Assembly (NCBI GenBank): GCA_031271325.1
Contig: JAISVY010000111.1
Coordinates: forward strand, 1 to 27,720
Reading direction: 5' to 3'
Length of the DNA stretch: 27,720 bases
Source: Oscillospiraceae bacterium
GTDB lineage: Bacteria; Bacillota; Clostridia; Oscillospirales; UBA929
Under the pieces are notes generated by a model that had not been told where the DNA came from, did no database searches, and saw only the letters and a list, made by a program, of their open reading frames with translations. The first letter of the stretch is position 1, and every line of letters begins with the position of its first letter. Shown piece by piece: positions 24,039 through 27,720 of the stretch. Position numbers and translations under genes: made by a program.

Positions 24039-24073
24039 TCAAATTAGGGTGTTTGAATTTAAGCATTCCGAAT

Positions 24074-24102
24074 TTGACAGCCGGCACAGATTGATGTACA
24101 AT
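24074..24102 (+). promoter_or_regulatory. SigA-type promoter of the HAD-like gene
   Basis: TTGACA (24074-24079), 17-base spacer, TACAAT (24097-24102). The predicted start at about 24109 places the AAGGGGG ribosome binding site almost at the 5' end and the ATG at 24125 some 16 bases in. A GTG at 24104 would lie upstream of the transcript start, which settles the start codon. Confidence 0.78.
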
Positions 24103-24124
24103 CGTGTCAAAAGGGGGCTGCGCG

Positions 24125-24694
24125 ATGGATTACATCTTCTCGCTGACCGGCACGGTGCTCTACGACGACCCGCGCACCTTGCTGCGCACGCTTTGGAAAG
24201 ACGAAACGCGCGCTCTGCGCTTATATACCCTTGTGTTTGAAAGCCCCGAATGGCGTATGCTGACCGAAGGCAGCGTCAAGCGGGAGGAAGCGTTGGAATG
24301 GCTATGCCGCCGCACCCCGGAAGAGGCGGATCATATTCGCCTGGCGCTTAAATACTGGCCGCGCTGTCTCACGCCGCGCTGGGAAACGGTCGCGCTGCTG
24401 CTCGACATGAAATCGCAGAACCGCGGTCTCTATTTTTATGCCGAAACCGCAGCCGACGGCAAGGAACATATCCACAAAACCTACCCCTTCATGACGCTGT
24501 TCGAAGGCGGTCTGTTCTCCTGCGACGGGCAGGCGCCGCCCCCATACACGGAGCTGTGCCGTCTGTACAATCTCGCCCCTTCTCACTGCTTTTGGGTTGA
24601 TACCAGCCGGGAGCGGGTGCGCGCGGCGGAAACCGAAGGCTTGCGCGGCGTGCTGTTTACAAACGCCGAACGCTTGCGGGATTCGTTGATCTAG
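24125..24694 (+). CDS. HAD-fold protein lacking the catalytic residues (predicted pseudoenzyme)
   Basis: A 189-residue protein whose layout follows the YihX-like branch of the haloacid dehalogenase superfamily: MDYIFSLTGTVLYDD at the N terminus where IIFDLDGVLxD is expected, a helical cap, a central strand LYFYAET, then FSCDGQAPPPYTELCRLYNL and HCFWVDTSRERVRAAETEGL. The active positions have changed: the nucleophile Asp is Ser6, the acid/base Asp is Thr8, the motif III Lys-Pro is Gln-Ala, and the motif IV Asp-Asp is Asp-Thr. Loss at four sites argues for a non-catalytic role such as binding or regulation, not for recent decay, since the frame is intact with a good promoter and RBS. The fold call is from pattern and is fairly secure; the function is unknown. 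Confidence 0.82.
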   Translation: MDYIFSLTGTVLYDDPRTLLRTLWKDETRALRLYTLVFESPEWRMLTEGSVKREEALEWLCRRTPEEADHIRLALKYWPRCLTPRWETVALLLDMKSQNRGLYFYAETAADGKEHIHKTYPFMTLFEGGLFSCDGQAPPPYTELCRLYNLAPSHCFWVDTSRERVRAAETEGLRGVLFTNAERLRDSLI

Positions 24695-24714
24695 GCAGGT
24701 ATAACCCAATCATA

Positions 24715-24754
24715 AAACCTCCATACTAATAGCAAACTATTCGTACGGAGGTTT
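24715..24754 (+). promoter_or_regulatory. Hairpin that sequesters the ribosome binding site of the next gene
   Basis: Outer stem AAACCTCCATAC (24715-24726) pairs with GTACGGAGGTTT (24743-24754) with one A-C mismatch. An inner 5-bp stem AATAG/CTATT closes on a CAAA loop. The GGAGG at 24747-24751, the RBS for the ATG at 24759, lies wholly in the stem. This would block translation until melted or remodelled (thermosensor, protein or small-RNA control), or it is a terminator for the preceding HAD gene that happens to carry the RBS; the following TTTCATTAT is a poor U-tract. Confidence 0.65.
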
Positions 24755-24758
24755 CATT

Positions 24759-25115
24759 ATGGAGATTTCGGCTTTATTTGACAATGTGGATATGGCGGAA
24801 TCCGCGCTCGTTCGCCTGCAGGCGCTGGGGATCTTTCCCGAGCGCTATAAAATCCGTTCCCTTTATGCCTCGGCGGGCAGAACCGACTCCGCGCATATAG
24901 CCGGCGGATGGGGCGGTATGCCCGCCTCGCCGATATACACGAACGCGGTTGTTTCGCCGCCCTACGATATGGTGCTCGACAATTCCGCGTTTGAAGGCGG
25001 GGAACCGCCAAGCCAAGAAGTGCAGCTTACCCTTACCGTCGGCAACGGCATCGCCGCGCGGACGCGGAGCGCCCTGATTTCGAATTACGGGCGGCAGGTT
25101 CGTACCGGGATATAA
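24759..25115 (+). CDS. Small soluble protein of unknown function
   Basis: A 118-residue protein. The N-terminal ~35 residues (ISALFDNVDMAESALVRLQALGI) have the strand-helix pattern seen in general-stress-type proteins (YflT/GSP17M-like: a short beta strand, then a helix with AExAlxxLxxxGi). The middle is Gly/Pro/Ser-rich and low in structure (IAGGWGGMPASPIY), and the end reads VQLTLTVGNGIAARTRSALI, another strand-helix unit. There is no signal peptide or TM. It sits behind the RBS-sequestering hairpin and has no obvious promoter of its own, so it may be read from the HAD-like gene. It converges on the DUF4870-like gene with only 9 bases between stop codons. The stress-protein link is a weak inference. 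Confidence 0.8.
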   Translation: MEISALFDNVDMAESALVRLQALGIFPERYKIRSLYASAGRTDSAHIAGGWGGMPASPIYTNAVVSPPYDMVLDNSAFEGGEPPSQEVQLTLTVGNGIAARTRSALISNYGRQVRTGI

Positions 25116-25124
25116 TCCCGGCGG

Positions 25125-25676
25125 CTACACCAAGCTTTTGCCGCAGGCGCTGCAGAAATTTGTGCCTGCGGGGTTTGCGGCTCCGCAGAAGGGGCAGGAT
25201 ACGTTCCCACCGGGCTGAGCGGAAGCGGTAACGCTTGTTTTGATGTCTTCGAGCTTGTCGGTCGCTTTGTGCGCGATCGGTCCGAGTATCGGCAGCTCGA
25301 CTTGTTTGTAGCCGTACGCCATGATGAGTATGTAGATAAAGAGCGCAGAGAAGGCGAGGTTGACAATTCTTCCTATCCACACAACGGCGACTAACGCGCT
25401 CAGGGCAAAAGACCACACAAGCGACAGGGAAATGATGTAGAATATCAATGCGATAATCGCTTGGATAACGCCGAGGATTAAAGCCTGCACCATTTGGAAC
25501 TTTACAAATTTGCTGTTTTTCTCCACGAAGAAAAACACGAGCGGAACGACCCAAGCCGCGAATCCTACGAAGGGAATCCAAGCGAACAAAGCGGTGGCGA
25601 TTAAGAGCAGCAGCACAAGGAGATTAGCGTCCACCCCCAGCGAGGACTTATGCGGGGAAAAGCTGGTTGTCTTCAC
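25125..25676 (-). CDS. DUF4870/Tic20-like membrane protein with C-terminal zinc ribbon
   Basis: A 183-residue protein with about four hydrophobic segments. SSLGVDANLLVLLLLI, then VPLVFFFVEKNSKFVKFQMVQALILG is the DUF4870-type signature (a helix, a loop with E-x-x-S/N-KFVxFxxxQ, another helix). Two further TMs and an amphipathic linker follow. The protein ends in a zinc ribbon, CPFCGAANPAGTNFCSACGK. The preferred start is GTG at 25676, with AGGAAG 8 bases upstream; a GTG at 25685 lies too close to that RBS. It shares the zinc-ribbon-plus-membrane plan with the 22427-23917 product, though with the ribbon at the opposite end. Its role is unknown. Confidence 0.87.
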   Translation of the reverse strand: MKTTSFSPHKSSLGVDANLLVLLLLIATALFAWIPFVGFAAWVVPLVFFFVEKNSKFVKFQMVQALILGVIQAIIALIFYIISLSLVWSFALSALVAVVWIGRIVNLAFSALFIYILIMAYGYKQVELPILGPIAHKATDKLEDIKTSVTASAQPGGNVSCPFCGAANPAGTNFCSACGKSLV

Positions 25677-25735
25677 CTCAAACACTTCCTGTCAGATTGA
25701 TTTACGGTTTGGCATCCGCCCGACCGATTACATAC

Positions 25736-25764
25736 AGTATATATAATTGTGTCCGGGTTGTAAA
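25736..25764 (-). promoter_or_regulatory. SigA-type promoter of the DUF4870-like gene
   Basis: Minus strand TTTACA (25759-25764), 17-base spacer, TATACT (25736-25741). The start near 25729 gives a leader of about 53 bases. Confidence 0.72.
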
Positions 25765-25784
25765 GGAAAATTTTGAATATTGTT

Positions 25785-25818
25785 AAAGCGTTAAAATTCC
25801 CTGTTCGCCTGCCGGGCG
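25785..25818 (-). repeat. Terminator-like intergenic repeat, copy 5 (partial)
   Basis: On the minus strand, just after the capA-like stop codon, CGCCCGGCAGGCGAACAGGG is followed by AATTTTAACGC. The right arm and T-run match the family, but the left arm is cut back to CGCC, so the hairpin is weak. It probably ends the capA-like transcript. Confidence 0.5.
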
Positions 25819-25821
25819 TCC

Positions 25822-27108
25822 TCACGTATCCAGCAGATCCGTGCCGCGGACGAAACCGCCGCCGATGATTTTCAGTACGTGCTCGAACGCGCGTCTGCCC
25901 CATGCGCGGTTGCCCTCGTCGGTCACGAAAGCGGGTACGGATTCGCTGCCGCCGCTCAGCGGCAGGATGCTGTGGGTCACGCCGAGCGTACCGCTTTTGT
26001 CTCTGCAGCACAGCGTCGGCAGCGCCGTACAGCCATCCAGCGTTATGTCTCCGTCCGGCGATTTACTCACCGACAGGGTCACCAGCGCCCCGTACTGTGT
26101 TTTACCGATCGGATTTTCAAGCGCCGTCTGGTCGGCGAAGAAATTGCCGAGCGAGTACATGATCAGGCAGCGTGCGCCGTCTCTATTGTACCATTCAATT
26201 GGCTGCACACAATGGGAATGACCGCCGAGAATCACGTCCGCCCCCGCGTCGCACAGGCTTTCGGCGATCTCCCGCTGTATCTCGGTGGGCGCGTCATGAT
26301 ATTCCGCGCCCCAGTGCAGCGACACGACGACAAGCTCCGCGCCCGCCGACCGGAGGGTCGCGATGTCCTCCGACATCCGGGGGATGTCCTCGGTGTGCTC
26401 CGTGCTGAAACGCCGCACCGCGTATGCGCTTTGCTCCTCCGTCGCAAGCGAATCCAGCCCGTTGACGGACTCGGTGTACGAGAGCAGACCCACCTGTATG
26501 CCGTTTACGTCCAGCACGGTCGGCTTCTGAAAGCTTTCCCCGTCGGCGCGGGCTCCGTCGGAGGCGAATCCCGCTTTATCAAAGTTGCGCAGCGTCGCTT
26601 CAAGCCCGGACATACCTTTGTCGAAGACGTGGTTGTTGCCGTTGAGCAGATGGTTGAATCCCGCGTGTTTCAGCGCCTCTAGGATTTCATAGGGCGCATT
26701 GAAGCGCGGGTAGGTGGAGATGTTCTGATTGTTTCCGAACACGTCAACCGGCGATTCCATGTTGCACAACGCCAGATCGCCGTTGATATACGGCGCGACC
26801 GCCTCGAAGAAGGGTTTGAAGTCGTATGTATCCCTGCCCGTCTCCGCGCCCCGGATGGGGGAGGTGTGGAGGATAATGTCCCCTGCGAACTGGATGGTCG
26901 CCCTAATCGGCTCCGGCGCTTCGGACGGCTCTTCGGGCGGCGGTACTTCGGGAGACGGTTCGGGCGGCACGGAAACCGCCGGGAGAGGCGACGGCGCAAT
27001 AGACGGTTGTGCGACAGACGGCGGCGGCTCGGCAAGCAGCCGCTCCGGTTGTACGGTGCAACCGCACAGCAGCAGCGCCATGAAAACCGATAGCGTAATT
27101 TTTCTCAT
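25822..27108 (-). CDS. CapA/PgsA-type metallophosphatase-like lipoprotein
   Basis: A 428-residue secreted lipoprotein. The signal peptide ends in LCGC (lipid-anchored Cys17) and is followed by a Pro/Ser/Glu-rich tether (about 28-67). The CapA (PGA_cap, PF09587) domain follows with its calcineurin-like metal motifs: FAGDIILH (Asp76), CNMESP, NGNNHVFDKG, SLHWGAEY, LGGHSHCVQP and YSLGNFF. CapA homologues take part in poly-gamma-glutamate capsule anchoring or synthesis, but many stand-alone clostridial copies, like this one, lack capB/capC neighbours and may act on other envelope polymers. The start ATG has an AAGG-containing site about 8 bases upstream and the promoter is at 27154-27182. It is monocistronic. 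The enzymatic substrate cannot be assigned. Confidence 0.92.
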   Translation of the reverse strand: MRKITLSVFMALLLCGCTVQPERLLAEPPPSVAQPSIAPSPLPAVSVPPEPSPEVPPPEEPSEAPEPIRATIQFAGDIILHTSPIRGAETGRDTYDFKPFFEAVAPYINGDLALCNMESPVDVFGNNQNISTYPRFNAPYEILEALKHAGFNHLLNGNNHVFDKGMSGLEATLRNFDKAGFASDGARADGESFQKPTVLDVNGIQVGLLSYTESVNGLDSLATEEQSAYAVRRFSTEHTEDIPRMSEDIATLRSAGAELVVVSLHWGAEYHDAPTEIQREIAESLCDAGADVILGGHSHCVQPIEWYNRDGARCLIMYSLGNFFADQTALENPIGKTQYGALVTLSVSKSPDGDITLDGCTALPTLCCRDKSGTLGVTHSILPLSGGSESVPAFVTDEGNRAWGRRAFEHVLKIIGGGFVRGTDLLDT

Positions 27109-27153
27109 GACAACCTTCTCTATGTCCTGAAATAAAAGGGGAATCTATTTACT

Positions 27154-27182
27154 TTTGTATCATAAATGAAGCGTTCCGTCAA
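27154..27182 (-). promoter_or_regulatory. Promoter of the capA-like gene
   Basis: Minus strand TTGACG (27177-27182), 17-base spacer, TACAAA (27154-27159). The start near 27147 gives a leader of about 40 bases. It is insulated upstream by the strong hairpin at 27194-27219. Confidence 0.6.
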
Positions 27183-27193
27183 GTATAAACGAA

Positions 27194-27219
27194 CAGCCGC
27201 CCCCAACCGGGGGCGGCTG
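27194..27219 (-). terminator. Strong GC-rich hairpin, probable terminator
   Basis: A perfect 11-bp stem, CAGCCGCCCCC and GGGGGCGGCTG, with a 4-base loop. On the minus strand it is followed by TTCGTTTATA, a moderate T-rich tail; on the plus strand there is none. It would end any minus-strand transcript coming from the 27267-27340 region and protects the capA-like promoter. Confidence 0.65.
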
Positions 27220-27266
27220 ACACAGGCTGAAGGCAAAAGGGCTTTGTCTGCAACCCCGAACGTCAT

Positions 27267-27338
27267 TCAGCTCTTCGATGAGGATCCCGACTTCTTGGCG
27301 CTTGATTTAGAAGGGGTTTTCTTTTTTGTGGCGGCCAT
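27267..27338 (-). CDS. Possible 23-residue Lys/Ser-rich peptide
   Basis: ATG at 27338 to TGA at 27267 encodes MAATKKKTPSKSSAKKSG followed by SSSKS: seven Lys and eight Ser in 23 residues, with no acidic residue. The RBS candidate is GGGAG, 12 bases upstream, rather far. The composition resembles histone-tail-like or FtsK/SpoIIIE-type N termini, so it could be a genuine tiny basic (nucleic-acid-binding) peptide or the truncated start of a longer gene. It sits between a weak minus promoter and a strong terminator. Confidence 0.35.
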   Translation of the reverse strand: MAATKKKTPSKSSAKKSGSSSKS

Positions 27339-27600
27339 TTGATTTTGTCACTCCCAGAACTTGATTGCGCGCTTTGCCGAAGCGGCGGGACGGTAGGTTG
27401 ACCCGATTGATACCGCGGCTGCCGTCTCTTTTGCGCGACTTTATTATGCGCCGCGAAAGCGCTTTTATGTTGTTAAGTTTTTACTGACTGTCAGGCATAA
27501 ATCACCCTCCGTCGCCCGAGTTTTTCCAGCATATGGTGCCGAAAAATAATTTTCAAAATTGTACAAGAGTCAATGATGGGTGTAAACTGTACCCCAAAGA
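27339..27600. other. Gene-poor stretch with weak minus-strand expression signals
   Basis: No convincing gene. On the minus strand TTGACT (27568-27573), 17 bases and ATTATT (27545-27550) could form a weak promoter. Downstream, GGAGGGTGATTT precedes an ATG (27498) that opens only five codons (MPDSQ, stop at 27481-27483). Short stems such as GCGCTTT/AAAGCGC-like arms occur near 27450-27462. I see no tRNA or known RNA here. Confidence 0.3.
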
Positions 27601-27720
27601 ATGGAATTTTGGGAACGATACACAGACGGAGAAACGCCGAAGGCGATCCTTCAGACCATGGGGTTTGACACCGACGCTCTAGGCGACTATCGAATCCGCG
27701 GTATCGTCTTCCATACGCGA
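27601..27720 (+). CDS. Partial insertion-element-type HTH protein (5' end, cut by window edge)
   Basis: An open frame from ATG 27601 to the window end reads MEFWERYTDGETPKAILQTM and GFDTDALGDYRIRGIVF. This matches the pattern (FKxEFWxxYxxGxSPxxIxxxxGFDxxxLGxxRIxG) of the small helix-turn-helix protein that precedes the transposase in IS3-like elements of Clostridia. Those proteins normally have ~30 more residues before this point. Here the frame has a stop (TAA at 27583-27585), and the nearest related codons (VNCTPK) are in another frame, so the 5' part may be frameshifted or lost. The assignment is from remembered family patterns. Confidence 0.55.
   Translation, partial: MEFWERYTDGETPKAILQTMGFDTDALGDYRIRGIVFHTR

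Noticed and set aside
24104..24124. GTG start for the HAD-like gene
   Set aside because: It lies upstream of the transcription start predicted from the TTGACA-17-TACAAT promoter, and the RBS is positioned for the ATG at 24125.

Overview
The window looks like chromosomal DNA from a GC-rich member of the Clostridia (Bacillota), probably an Oscillospirales-like gut or anaerobic lineage. The evidence is AddAB rather than RecBCD recombination genes, a V/A-type rotary ATPase operon, strong GGAGG ribosome binding sites, frequent TTG/GTG starts, consensus SigA promoters with 17-bp spacers, and MATE and zinc-ribbon membrane proteins typical of that group. The lineage is inferred from gene content only; there is no rRNA in the window.

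Layout. (1) 24-1950, minus strand: two sugar-type ABC permeases and a small membrane-anchored protein whose C-terminal half resembles the end of an HlyD/MacA-type membrane fusion protein. The three are translationally coupled and driven by a near-perfect promoter at 2130-2158. (2) 1951-2876: a 0.9-kb gene-free stretch with the divergent promoters, operator-like palindromes, a candidate structured non-coding transcript (about 2296-2635) and the V-ATPase promoter. (3) 2877-11871, plus strand: a complete V/A-type ATPase operon in the order H-I-K-E-C-F-A-B-(58-aa small protein)-D. The rotor subunit keeps the Na+ ligand residues known from Enterococcus hirae NtpK, so a sodium-translocating enzyme is predicted. 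Two near-identical hairpin/RBS cassettes precede atpC and atpD. (4) 11970-13310: a lower-GC AlbA_2/ATPase-like regulator, probably acquired. (5) 13356-22294: a MATE exporter, a D-2-hydroxyacid dehydrogenase and addB-addA. Two copies of a ~65-bp repeat sit exactly at the stop codons before and after the dehydrogenase. (6) 22427-27108: a zinc-ribbon/TM/TPR-like protein (minus), a HAD-fold protein that has lost its catalytic residues (plus), a small protein whose RBS lies inside a strong hairpin (plus), a DUF4870-like membrane protein with a zinc ribbon (minus), and a CapA-type lipoprotein (minus). (7) 27110-27720: promoter, terminator, a tiny Lys/Ser-rich ORF, and at the right edge the start of an insertion-element-type HTH protein.

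How the parts fit. The V-ATPase couples ATP to (predicted) Na+ movement. AddAB processes double-strand breaks. The right-hand cluster is rich in membrane and envelope proteins of unknown role. A small terminator-like repeat occurs five times at gene boundaries.

The most unusual points are the paired, co-varying hairpin/RBS cassettes inside the ATPase operon, the small protein embedded in that operon, the RBS-sequestering hairpin at 24715-24754, the catalytically dead HAD protein, the promoter-to-terminator unit without a convincing ORF at 2296-2635, and an AddB with a probable CTG start and no Walker A lysine.
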